A DNA stretch of 64,000 bases from Acinetobacter sp. LoGeW2-3. Lineage in GTDB: Bacteria; Pseudomonadota; Gammaproteobacteria; Pseudomonadales; Moraxellaceae. This document shows positions 55,186 to 64,000 of the stretch, piece after piece. Each line of letters begins with the position of its first letter. The first letter of the stretch is position 1. The notes under the pieces are model-generated. The model was not told the origin of the DNA. It was given only the letters and a program-made list of their open reading frames with translations, and did not search any database. The stretch is taken from NCBI RefSeq assembly GCF_002688565.1, contig NZ_CP024011.1:62001-126000 (forward strand), given 5' to 3'. The translations under genes and the position numbers were made by a program.

Positions 55186-55233
55186 ATGCATCGCATAGAA
55201 TCGTTCAATACGGATGCTGATTGTGCGATGCAT
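55186..55233. repeat. long-armed hairpin downstream of the SDR gene
   Basis: The perfect 10-bp arms ATGCATCGCA (55186-55195) and TGCGATGCAT (55224-55233) enclose 28 bases. It starts 9 bases after the SDR stop. A short T-rich tract follows (CAGATTTT), so it may terminate the SDR transcript, but the loop is too long for a standard intrinsic terminator. Confidence 0.45.
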
Positions 55234-55324
55234 CAGATTTTAACCAACTATTCAAAGAAAACAGTTTTGGAACTTGAAATACCTTTTAGAATATTGAGAC
55301 CTTCTAAAACCGTCTGCGCCCCCT

Positions 55325-55645
55325 ATGAAAGCCTTAGCAGCATTGAGCCTGACTCTGCTACTGACAGCTTGTATGTCAAATGATGTTCAAAAAGCCGAAA
55401 ATACGTTAAAACTTTTCCATTGTACGGGGATTGAATCCTCACAAATGCAGCATAATAGCGTGACGCAATATTATGAGCATTCTCTGTATAGCTCAAAAAG
55501 CAAAGCAGAGTCTTATATCGAACAGTATAAAAATGGCGAGGAATCTTTTGAGATCCCGCTATCTGAAGTTGTGACTCAGCAATACGAGTTGTATAAATCA
55601 GCCTGTCAAAATCTGGGAGGCATTCCAGCCAAGGAGCCATCCTGA
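55325..55645 (+). CDS. small lipoprotein of unknown function
   Basis: A 106-residue lipoprotein with a signal peptide (LSLTLLL) and lipobox LTAC (Cys 16, codon 55370-55372). The mature start, CMSNDVQK, matches the mature start of the META lipoprotein at 43162 (CQSNDVQK), though the rest differs. Two Cys (near 34 and 93) could form a disulfide. No family recognised. Confidence 0.65.
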   Translation: MKALAALSLTLLLTACMSNDVQKAENTLKLFHCTGIESSQMQHNSVTQYYEHSLYSSKSKAESYIEQYKNGEESFEIPLSEVVTQQYELYKSACQNLGGIPAKEPS

Positions 55646-55678
55646 TTTTTGAATTAATTAAGTAGAATTTTGGCAATA

Positions 55679-55704
55679 AAAAACAGGAGAAATCTCCTGT
55701 TTTT
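55679..55704. terminator. bidirectional terminator
   Basis: The stem AAAAACAGGAGA/TCTCCTGTTTTT with a minimal AA loop lies between the small lipoprotein and the convergent acyltransferase gene. Confidence 0.82.
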
Positions 55705-55708
55705 TATT

Positions 55709-56296
55709 TTAACCCGCTTTGTAATATCGCTGATCTACACTAAATTCTTCAGGAAATTTTGCTTGAATGCCTGCATAGAAGCCCATGATTTCCGCCATAT
55801 CTTCCTCAAAATTCCCTGTTGGATGGATAATTTTTCCTACACCCGCTTTCTTTTGCTCATAGTCCATATATGCTAGTGCAATCGGCACCCCAGCATTTAC
55901 TGCAACATGATAAAAACCAGTTTTCCACTGCTCTTGACGGGCTCGCGTTCCTTCTGGGGTTACCAACATGACCAGTTTAGGATACTGCTTAAACAGGTCT
56001 GTCATGACTTGAACCATACTCGGACGCGGCTCACCTGCCTGCTTGGGACGGCGATCAATCCCGATTCCACCCATGGCACGTACAAAAGGACCTAAGGGAA
56101 ACTTCATATAGCTGTCTTTAATGGTAAGACGCACATTAACACCCAATGCCTTCAATGCTAACCTTGCATATAAGGCATCCCAGTTACTGGTATGTGGCGC
56201 AGCAATCATGACACACTGCTTCAGATTTTCGGGCCAGTGATTATCGGTTTCCCAACCCATTAACCTGAGTGATTTTTCAGCTAAATTTTCAAACAC
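55709..56296 (-). CDS. lysophospholipid acyltransferase (PlsC-like) family protein
   Basis: A 195-residue acyltransferase of the PlsC/LPLAT fold. The catalytic HxxxxD motif is APHTSNWDAL; block II-IV features are DSYMKFPLGPFVRAMGGIGID with R nearby, and VTPEGTRARQEQWKTGFYHVA. No strong transmembrane helix. It belongs to the HTSNWD subgroup, of glycerol-phosphate or other lipid acylation; acceptor unknown. Confidence 0.85.
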   Translation of the reverse strand: MFENLAEKSLRLMGWETDNHWPENLKQCVMIAAPHTSNWDALYARLALKALGVNVRLTIKDSYMKFPLGPFVRAMGGIGIDRRPKQAGEPRPSMVQVMTDLFKQYPKLVMLVTPEGTRARQEQWKTGFYHVAVNAGVPIALAYMDYEQKKAGVGKIIHPTGNFEEDMAEIMGFYAGIQAKFPEEFSVDQRYYKAG

Positions 56297-56444
56297 AGTT
56301 CAGTCGCAAATCAAATAAAATCGCGCGATAGTCTAACAATGTAGAACTCAATAATAAAACCATTACCTCAAAAGTTATTTATTACACTTTCAATAGAACC
56401 AAGTAAGCTTTATTTTCTATTGTTATCACTTTACCCCTTTGAAT

Positions 56445-56726
56445 CTACACAATATGCTGAAAATTTAATGTACAGTTCATCAATTTATGTATCAGTTCAA
56501 TCTGACTATTCATTTCTAATTTTTCATAAATCTTTTTCCTATAAGTTCTGAATTTTTGAATACTAAATGGATTGAGCTGATTTATTATAATGAAGCTAGC
56601 TATCTGACTTTGAGTGGATTCAACCAACTCATGTATCACCTGAGTCCATAACTGAGGATCAAGTGCTGCATCATAGATATGTGCAATAATAATATTTTCT
56701 TTAATCAAATTTATTACTGTCCTCAT
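56445..56726 (-). pseudogene. in-frame internally deleted LuxR-type regulator (mini-paralog of 58428-59588)
   Basis: A 93-residue frame whose residues 1-54 align with the N-terminus of the regulator at 58428-59588 (IYDAALDPQLW versus IYDAAIDPKLW, TQS, QLNP) and whose residues 59-93 align with its extreme C-terminus (FRTYRKKIYEKLEMNSQIEL versus LRTYLKTIFSKTKCNSQVEL, ending NFQHIV versus NFEHIE). About 290 residues are missing between, including the first half of the HTH. The frame stays open across the junction. It cannot bind DNA like a normal LuxR protein; it is either a decayed gene or a small protein able to interfere with the full-length one. Confidence 0.7.
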
Positions 56727-57180
56727 TATTTTTAAGCTTGTGCAAATACTAGATATCTAAGGTGTTTAATGGTTTTTTATTATTTTAGAATTTTATTTAC
56801 CTCATTATATGTGCAGAGTAAATTTCGCTTAATCAATACTTTTATAGATTATAAATTTATATAAATTCTATATTCAAATAAAAAACAGCAACGCATACAA
56901 CTAATTTTTTAAAATTTCTAAGATTTTCGAATTTATTTATTACAAAAGTAAATAATTTTTCGTCAAAAGCATAATTTATAGGTTAAGAAATAAAGTTAGT
57001 TTTGAATAAAATAACCAATTTTCATATAAAATAAAAATCTAAGTGATATAAGAAATATTTAATCACCAATTGAAAAATAATAAATAAATTTATTTTTAAT
57101 ATTTAACCCTCCCCAAATAGGGATATTACTTTAATCATGTAAAACTCTATATTAACAATACTTATACACGGGGAAATGGA
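56727..57180. other. 454-bp AT-rich divergent region with conserved block
   Basis: It separates the minus-strand mini-regulator from the plus-strand lipoprotein at 57181. It holds the 67-bp block at 56773-56839; the remainder is AT-rich without further assignable motifs. Confidence 0.55.
56773..56839. repeat. 67-bp conserved block, copy A
   Basis: It matches 59714-59780 at 59 of 67 positions with no gaps, starting TTTTTTATTATTTTAG and ending CTTAATCAATAC. It lies 47 bp upstream of the mini-regulator start. The internal AGTAAATTTCGCT (56817-56829) is the degenerate counterpart of a perfect palindrome in copy B. Confidence 0.85.
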
Positions 57181-58386
57181 ATGAAAAAAACCTTATTAGC
57201 TTTTACTTTGTCTACACTTTTAACGGCTTGTGGAGGCAGCTCAGATAATGATTCTGCTTCACCAATTCAACAAACTTCGGAAAAAGTTGGGGTTCTAACT
57301 GATGGTGTCATTATTGGAGCAAATTACACCATTAATGGTGTAACCAAACAGACCAATGAACGAGGAGAATTTGAATATAATGAAGGAGATGAAATTACCT
57401 TTAGTATTGGTAATATTGAAATAGGAAAAGTAACAGGTGATAGCCGAATTACCCCACTAGAATTAGCACAAGATGAAAAAACTCAGCTCAATCTGATGAT
57501 TTTCTTACAGTCACTTGATACAAATGGTGACCATGATGATGGTATTACCATTCCAGCAAACCTCTCGCTTACACCTAATACAATTAATTTTTCAGCCCCT
57601 ACAGCTGAATTTGTACAAAATCTACAAACTCAATTCCAGGCTATTCCTGAGCTGAGAGATAAAACTGTAGTAACTCCTGAAAAAGCTAAAGAAAATTTTG
57701 GTAAAACTATGTTAAAAGATATCGCAGGTACTTGGTATGTGCAAGGCGCTGAAGGAGATGAATCAGAGATAGCTCTTATCCTTAAAGAAGATGGTAGCTT
57801 TATTATGGGTGAAGCTATTCTTAATGAAGAAGAGAAAGAGTTTAATGGCATGGAAGTAGGGAAAATTGATTCATATGACCCTATTACTGGTTTATTCACC
57901 GCTTCCGCAACTATTGATACTAACCAAGATTGGGGACTAACTGACTTTGGTAAATCTCGCAATATGGTTCTTAAATTCGATGGTACTCAACTTCATATTC
58001 AGGAAGAAAAGAACCCAGAAGAATCAGCTACATTTAGCCGACTGCCAAATACAGCCAATGGAATTGTAGGTGTATGGCAAAGTCCTGCTTCACATATCTT
58101 TATATTTAATTCAAATAACACTTATTTCCTGCTAGACCCAGTAGGTGATGATCAAGTAGAAGCTGGAGATACACCTTGTGGTGATGCAGGGATTGAATAT
58201 GGTAAATATCGTGTGTTAGATAACAAACTTTATATCGACCCTAGAGATATTCTAATTGATACCAATGGTTGTGCTGGCCTATCAGATACAAATGCTCAAT
58301 CAGGTCTCTCTCTTAATATTCAGGCAGACAAATTAAGCTTTACAGTAGCAGGTGAAGGTAGTTATACCTTAAGTCGATACAAATAA
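57181..58386 (+). CDS. surface-type lipoprotein of unknown function
   Basis: A 401-residue lipoprotein: signal peptide and lipobox LTACGGSS (Cys 17), an Asp/Ser-rich linker, then GVLTDGVIIGANYTINGVTKQ and TNERGEFEYNEGDEITFSIG, a beta-rich segment seen in several surface lipoproteins. Two later stretches, DIAGTWYVQGAEGDESEI (about 180) and GIVGVWQSPASHIFIF (about 296), look like repeated lipocalin-like 'GxW' strands. No named family. It is acidic, has a strong AT bias, and is divergent from the mini-regulator. Confidence 0.7.
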   Translation: MKKTLLAFTLSTLLTACGGSSDNDSASPIQQTSEKVGVLTDGVIIGANYTINGVTKQTNERGEFEYNEGDEITFSIGNIEIGKVTGDSRITPLELAQDEKTQLNLMIFLQSLDTNGDHDDGITIPANLSLTPNTINFSAPTAEFVQNLQTQFQAIPELRDKTVVTPEKAKENFGKTMLKDIAGTWYVQGAEGDESEIALILKEDGSFIMGEAILNEEEKEFNGMEVGKIDSYDPITGLFTASATIDTNQDWGLTDFGKSRNMVLKFDGTQLHIQEEKNPEESATFSRLPNTANGIVGVWQSPASHIFIFNSNNTYFLLDPVGDDQVEAGDTPCGDAGIEYGKYRVLDNKLYIDPRDILIDTNGCAGLSDTNAQSGLSLNIQADKLSFTVAGEGSYTLSRYK

Positions 58387-58401
58387 TTATTTAAACAAGG
58401 C

Positions 58402-58426
58402 TTAACCTAATCAATGATTAGGTTAA
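58402..58426. terminator. hairpin between convergent lipoprotein and regulator genes
   Basis: The perfect 12-bp arms TTAACCTAATCA/TGATTAGGTTAA around a single A (effective loop 5). There is no T run on either side, so termination efficiency is uncertain; it sits exactly in the 41-bp convergent gap. Confidence 0.5.
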
Positions 58427-58427
58427 C

Positions 58428-59588
58428 CTATTCAATATGTTCAAAATTAAAAGTTAATCCCATTAATAAACGAATTAATTCTACTTGAGAATTACATTTA
58501 GTCTTAGAAAAAATCGTTTTTAAATATGTTCGGAGTGAACTCATTGTAATTTTGCAATGTTGAGTAATACCTTCTAAATCATATCCGTTTAAGAATAATT
58601 CACAGATTTCTATTTCTCTTGGTGACAAATTATATACTTCTTTCATGACTTTTTTAGAAAGTGAATACTTAGCATTTGAGGGAGTAATAAAAATAGCTAC
58701 AGCTTTATTTATTTTAATTAACTCATCATGAGGTATATTATTTAATGGCACTACAGTAAGCATTAAAGAACTTTCTGCTGTATTTTTAATACACAGCACT
58801 CCCCCTTTTTCGTAATTCATAGAAGCTTCAGCACTTTGATTTAGTACGCTTAAAATCAGTTGATCCAATTGATTCTGGTAATTTGCTAATGTCTTAATAC
58901 ATTGCTTTTGGTCAACCCATATCAGATTGGTCTGATTTAAAATATTCTGAGCACTTTGATTACTAAACCGTAATTCCATTTTTTCATTTAATAAAATCAC
59001 TCCCACCTTTAATTTTTCTAAAATTTGAATATTTTTACGATTTTCACTTTTTAACTCAACAACTTGCTTATATATCTGCAATGACATTCTTAAGTGTTTA
59101 GCAAATCTTTCCAGAATTTTTTTATCATGTTCAGAATATCCTTTTGAGTCGTGAGACCGATGGATTGCGAACATGGCCCACTTATAAGCTCCATGATCCA
59201 ATAGGACTCCATTTACATAACGGATATTTGAAGGTTTTAAACATTTTTCATAAAATTTTTGTTGATCTGTATATGGCATAGATTCATAAGGAAGGCTATC
59301 CAGTATATAAGACCTCCCCACCCCTAAAGCCTTCATTTTTTCCCCGTGTAATTTCATATCAATTAGATCAAGGTGTTCTTTATGATAATTTTCCAACCCT
59401 ACTTCTGGAATATTATGAGTAATAACAAAATTTTGTTCAGGATTTAATTGATCAAGGTAGGTATAAATAGCAGTGGTACTCTGGGTAAATGCAACAATCT
59501 CTTCTAGAACCTTACCCCAAAGTTTAGGATCTATCGCTGCATCATAAATTAATTCAATGATTCCATTTTCTTTGTCACTTAACATCAC
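58428..59588 (-). CDS. LuxR-family helix-turn-helix transcriptional regulator
   Basis: A 386-residue regulator. The N-terminal segment IIELIYDAAIDPKLWGKVLE is the start of a common sensor-type domain in LuxR-like proteins of proteobacteria; the middle (about 180-300) looks PAS-like. The C-terminal LuxR HTH is complete: LSPREIEICELFLNGYDLEG, then ITMSSLRTYLKTIFSKTKC, ending VELIRLLMG. No receiver domain or AHL-binding signature is evident, so the signal is unknown. It is divergent from the NlpE-like gene and has the 67-bp block upstream, with which it may regulate itself or its neighbour. Confidence 0.8.
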   Translation of the reverse strand: MMLSDKENGIIELIYDAAIDPKLWGKVLEEIVAFTQSTTAIYTYLDQLNPEQNFVITHNIPEVGLENYHKEHLDLIDMKLHGEKMKALGVGRSYILDSLPYESMPYTDQQKFYEKCLKPSNIRYVNGVLLDHGAYKWAMFAIHRSHDSKGYSEHDKKILERFAKHLRMSLQIYKQVVELKSENRKNIQILEKLKVGVILLNEKMELRFSNQSAQNILNQTNLIWVDQKQCIKTLANYQNQLDQLILSVLNQSAEASMNYEKGGVLCIKNTAESSLMLTVVPLNNIPHDELIKINKAVAIFITPSNAKYSLSKKVMKEVYNLSPREIEICELFLNGYDLEGITQHCKITMSSLRTYLKTIFSKTKCNSQVELIRLLMGLTFNFEHIE

Positions 59589-59713
59589 CCACTCCCTAAC
59601 GATTGATAATGATTTTGGATGGTCTTAAGAAAGAAAAGATGATAAATATTTTTGCGATTTCAGATGGAGTTTTGCTTTTTATTATTTTTCACTTCTAAGC
59701 TTCCTTAACTAAT

Positions 59714-59780
59714 TTTTTTATTATTTTAGCAATTCATTTACCTCATCACACGTGCAGAGTGAATTTCACTTAATCAATAC
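59714..59780. repeat. 67-bp conserved block, copy B
   Basis: Partner of 56773-56839 (about 88% identical, ungapped). It contains the perfect 13-bp palindrome AGTGAATTTCACT at 59758-59770. It lies 126 bp upstream of the regulator start and 61 bp upstream of the plus-strand lipoprotein gene, so it could act on either. Confidence 0.85.
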
Positions 59781-59840
59781 ATCATTTACAAAGTCATACT
59801 ACCGTTATGATTTTTAAATTTTTATGTTTGATAATAGGAA

Positions 59841-60341
59841 ATGAAAACGAGCTTAAAAATGAAAAAGTCTCTCCTCATCGTCGCAATGATTACAATCACC
59901 CTAAGCTTGAGTTCCTGTTCTAAAACTCAAGAGCCTTCTAGTATTGAAAATACAGATTCAGAAAATTCTGCACAGATGAATACGCCGGCCACATCACGCA
60001 GCTTACCTGTAGGAGATACAGCAGAAACTTCTCTTGACTGGGCGGGTAAATACGAAGGAACTTTCCTATGTGCGGATTGTGAAGCCATTAAAGTTGAGCT
60101 TGAGCTTAATCCCGACAAAACTTATGAGTTGAAAGAAGAATATGTTTCCGATACCAAGAGCACAGAAACAAAGACTAAAGGAAGTTTCAGCTTTGACCCT
60201 AAAATGACTTCAATTATTACGCTGGATGAAAAAGGTGAAAATCGTAAATTCTTTGTAGGTGAGAACTTCTTAGAAGCTCGTGATATTCAAACCGGTGAAA
60301 AAATTAACAGCAATTTGAATTACAGATTAATTAAACATTAA
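59841..60341 (+). CDS. NlpE-like copper-resistance/envelope-stress lipoprotein
   Basis: A 166-residue lipoprotein with lipobox LSSC near residue 28 and an N-terminal NlpE-type domain: DWAGKYEGTFLCADCEAIKV, with the CxxC motif of NlpE, then LELNPDKTYELKEEYV. E. coli NlpE (236 residues) has a second OB-fold domain that is absent here. NlpE senses surface contact and envelope stress through Cpx; in this organism the partner is unknown. Two in-frame starts exist (59841 and 59859, MKKSLL). Confidence 0.8.
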   Translation: MKTSLKMKKSLLIVAMITITLSLSSCSKTQEPSSIENTDSENSAQMNTPATSRSLPVGDTAETSLDWAGKYEGTFLCADCEAIKVELELNPDKTYELKEEYVSDTKSTETKTKGSFSFDPKMTSIITLDEKGENRKFFVGENFLEARDIQTGEKINSNLNYRLIKH

Positions 60342-60364
60342 TATTCTTTAGTTAACTTAGACGA

Positions 60365-60392
60365 AAAAATCCCCGCAAAAGCGGGGATTTTT
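60365..60392. terminator. bidirectional terminator between NlpE-like gene and groEL
   Basis: A perfect stem AAAAATCCCCGC/GCGGGGATTTTT with an AAAA loop. Confidence 0.9.
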
Positions 60393-60415
60393 AGATCATA
60401 TGATGGGATGATGAA

Positions 60416-62068
<1,653 letters not shown>

Positions 62069-62121
62069 TTAATAGCTTTACAAAATCTGATATGGAATAT
62101 GTAAGACTGTTTTAGCGAAGA

Positions 62122-62412
62122 TTAACCTTCAAGAACCGCTAAAATGTCAGATTCTTTCATGATAAGTAGTTCTTCACCGTCTACTTTTACAGTTGTACCT
62201 GCATAAGTGCCGAACAATACTTTGTCGCCAACTTTAACGTCTAACGCGCGTACGCCATTGTCAGTGATTTGACCATTACCAACTGCAATAATTTCCCCTT
62301 GCGCTGGTTTTTCTGCTGCAGAACCTGGAAGTAAAATACCGCCAGCTGTTTTAGTTTCTTCTTCAACACGACGAATAACAACGCGGTCATGTAATGGACG
62401 AATGTTGCTCAT
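62122..62412 (-). CDS. groS: co-chaperonin GroES (10 kDa)
   Basis: A 96-residue heptameric lid of Gro[15 protein letters not shown], the mobile loop [20 protein letters not shown], and [20 protein letters not shown]. The ATG at 62412 follows GGAG; the frame is open to 62424, but MSNIRP is the family start. Transcribed from the sigma-32 promoter at 62501-62528 through a 5' leader with a stable hairpin. Confidence 0.98.
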   Translation of the reverse strand: MSNIRPLHDRVVIRRVEEETKTAGGILLPGSAAEKPAQGEIIAVGNGQITDNGVRALDVKVGDKVLFGTYAGTTVKVDGEELLIMKESDILAVLEG

Positions 62413-62447
62413 TTTTAACTCCATCAGACTAAGTCTTTTTTGATCAC

Positions 62448-62481
62448 TGATGATGACTTGGTTATTCCCTGGTCATCATCA
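62448..62481 (-). promoter_or_regulatory. hairpin in the groES 5' leader
   Basis: The perfect 10-bp arms TGATGATGAC (62448-62457) and GTCATCATCA (62472-62481) with a 14-base loop lie between the sigma-32 promoter and the groES start. It is not a CIRCE element. A role in mRNA stability or temperature response is inference. Confidence 0.5.
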
Positions 62482-62500
62482 AAACTTTTAGATGTCACTT

Positions 62501-62528
62501 TTATGGAGATGGAATAGATCGCTTCAAG
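62501..62528 (-). promoter_or_regulatory. sigma-32 heat-shock promoter of groESL
   Basis: On the minus strand CTTGAAG (62522-62528), 13 bases, then CTCCATAA (62501-62508). This closely fits the sigma-32 consensus CTTGAAA-N(13)-CCCCATNT and is 89 bp or so upstream of groES. Confidence 0.8.
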
Positions 62529-63564
62529 GGTAAAACTGAAAAAAAATTCATTTTTTTTAATTTCTCATAATGCACATACACTTTTGCTGCTTTTTTCCGC
62601 AAAGATACCCTAAAATTAAGATATAGCCTTCAGTTTTCAGACTTTTTCATCTTTTTCTAGGTCTCTTTAAGACCTTAGTAAGCCTTAATATCTCTCGTAT
62701 TGGTTAGCAAGCATGACAACAGACCTACTTTTTCTCTCATCTTACGAATAGTCAAAAATTAAATAAGGTAGCTAGTTCAGATCTCTATTTATAGAAACCC
62801 CTGTTTTTGAGGAAAATAACTTCATAGGTAGCTCTCACAATCAATCGTTTTACCTTCTTATTTGATGGTCCAGCTTTTCAGGACGATAACTTCTATTATT
62901 GACCTATTGAAGATACTTTTAGCAGCAATACTGTTCTTAATTTTTTCTAAGCCTGTTAAAAGTAAAAGGTAAATTCAATATATTTAACTTACTAATAGTA
63001 ATAGACTAACTAAATATCAATATCCATCTTGAAATAGCTTTTCTGGAGTTCTTAAAAAAGCAGAGATGATTAATCCGGCTCTGCATCAATACATTTTTAA
63101 CAACCTTAATAAACTTGCTGTCAGAGTTCAGTTAATATCCAGGTTAAAATGACTACAACGATCTATAGCCACAACCTTCTATATGATAGAAATTAGATAT
63201 ATATCGTTTATAATGGGTCGAAAAATATTCAGTACTGATTATTTTTCTAACAAACTGTCTAAACGATAAACAGATGTCATCAGTACTATGTGAAATTCGA
63301 ATTACCATCATTTATTAAATCAATGAACAGAGGCTTTTCCAGAAAATTACTAAATGAATGTTTTTTATAGTTATATCTATTTAAAATATTAATCATAACT
63401 CAAATAAATACAAACTTATTTACTATAAATATTTATTATATTATTGTTTTTTAAAAACTTAATTAAAATATTGCATTATGTGACAATTTAAATCTAACCC
63501 TGCTTTGGTCTTATTTTTTTTGTCATTTTATGCTTTAATACAGCCACTTTTTTTCATATTTCAT

Positions 63565-63615
63565 CTGGGTGATGTTTTCATCACTCAGACTATACTTTGT
63601 ACATAGTTTTGTACA
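63565..63615 (+). promoter_or_regulatory. pckG control region: inverted repeat, -10 box and direct repeat
   Basis: CTGGGTGATG (63565-63574) and CATCACTCAG (63579-63588) form a 10-bp inverted repeat (one G-T pair) around TTTT. TATACT (63591-63596) is a good -10 box, so the repeat covers the -35 region like an operator. TTTGTACA occurs twice at 63596-63603 and 63608-63615, 12 bp apart. Confidence 0.55.
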
Positions 63616-63635
63616 CTTTTGAGATAGGCCTCACC

Positions 63636-64000
63636 ATGACCCAAGTGAACGCACCAGAATTCGTTCGTCACCCTAAGCTTATTGCTTGGGTGGAAGAGAT
63701 TGCTAAATTAACAAAACCAGCAAAAATTGAATGGTGTGACGGTAGCGCAGAAGAGTATCAACGTTATATCGACTTGATGATCGCTAACGGCACAATGCAA
63801 GCGCTTAACCAAGAAAAACATCCTGGTTCTTATCTTGCAAATTCTGATCCTTCTGACGTTGCTCGTGTTGAAGGTCGTACTTTTATCTGTTCAGAAAACA
63901 AAGAAGACGCTGGCGCAACTAACAACTGGGAAGCTCCAGCTGAAATGCGTGCTCGCCTTAACGGTTTATTTGATGGTTCAATGAAAGGCCGTACTTTGTA
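63636..64000 (+). CDS. pckG: phosphoenolpyruvate carboxykinase (GTP), 3' end outside window
   Basis: Partial: 121 codons are visible and the frame is open to the window end. [56 protein letters not shown] and [16 protein letters not shown] match the N-terminal domain of GTP-dependent PEPCK, which converts oxaloacetate and GTP to phosphoenolpyruvate in gluconeogenesis. The nucleotide- and metal-binding C-terminal part is not in the window. Start ATG 63636 with a weak AGG upstream. Confidence 0.93.
   Translation, partial: MTQVNAPEFVRHPKLIAWVEEIAKLTKPAKIEWCDGSAEEYQRYIDLMIANGTMQALNQEKHPGSYLANSDPSDVARVEGRTFICSENKEDAGATNNWEAPAEMRARLNGLFDGSMKGRTL

Larger units (their letters stand above)
62413..63635. 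other. 1.2 kb AT-rich gap between groES and pckG
   Basis: No convincing reading frame on either strand. Positions 62448-62528 hold the groES leader hairpin and sigma-32 promoter. Positions 63565-63615 hold the pckG control region. Between them (about 62530-63560) I see only scattered short palindromes (TCAGTACTGA near 63231) and no recognisable RNA gene, so it may be decayed sequence or carry an unrecognised small RNA. Confidence 0.6.

Noticed and set aside
55186..55383. 65-codon frame after the SDR gene
   Set aside because: It starts inside the hairpin at 55186-55233 and overlaps the lipoprotein start at 55325 in another frame; no family signal.
62413..62530. CIRCE/HrcA control of groESL
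   Set aside because: No TTAGCACTC-N9-GAGTGCTAA repeat is present; the hairpin found has unrelated arms.

Overview
The window reads as the chromosome of a gamma-proteobacterium of the Acinetobacter type (Moraxellaceae). I infer this from gene content and order, not from a database search: a single polypeptide joining RNase HI to the DNA polymerase III epsilon exonuclease, a Pseudomonas-like block (yejABEF, mltD, rnhA-dnaQ, fimL, nudC), DUF4142 and DUF378 proteins, NlpE-like and META/DUF4377 lipoproteins, and moderate-to-low GC with very AT-rich spacers. I see no transposase, integrase, phage gene or CRISPR array. Most of the window is core chromosome with two AT-rich accessory patches.

Layout. 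1-2.0 kb: two tandem paralogous alpha/beta-hydrolases, the first cut by the window edge. 2.1-2.5 kb: three identical tRNA-Glu(UUC) genes with a strong promoter and a terminator. 2.6-5.4 kb: a heme-oxygenase-like diiron protein and an Old Yellow Enzyme-type reductase. 5.5-18.5 kb: the peptide ABC importer yejABEF, the LysM-rich lytic transglycosylase MltD, the RNase HI/epsilon fusion, the pilus/chemosensory scaffold FimL and the decapping/NADH hydrolase NudC. 18.5-22.5 kb: an esterase, then the envelope cluster dolP-yraN-lpoA divergent from rsmI. 22.5-25.4 kb: a SutA-like RNA polymerase-binding protein and two ubiquinone hydroxylases.

25.4-28.9 kb is a strikingly AT-rich patch with a phosphoethanolamine transferase-like protein and an acyltransferase-3, probably envelope glycan or lipid modification. 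After DUF4142, DUF378 and a GAF-GGDEF diguanylate cyclase, the core resumes with pepP, ygfB, a coiled-coil protein, zapA and 6S RNA. In E. coli ygfB-pepP-ubiH-ubiI is one operon and zapA-ssrS-ygfA its neighbour; here both are interrupted. 37-56 kb is mainly housekeeping: ygfA, lon, rlmH, ygiD, gdhA, an orphan rnfB, nth, adk, a DUF445 protein, mrdA (PBP2), rsmD, TauE/SafE, an SDR and an acyltransferase.

56.4-60.4 kb is the second accessory patch. It holds two divergent LuxR-regulator/lipoprotein pairs. One regulator is an in-frame internally deleted 93-residue miniature of the other, yet both carry a 67-bp upstream block about 88% identical. The window ends with groES-groEL under a good sigma-32 promoter, a 1.2 kb AT-rich gap, and the start of pckG (GTP-dependent PEP carboxykinase) preceded by a strong inverted repeat.
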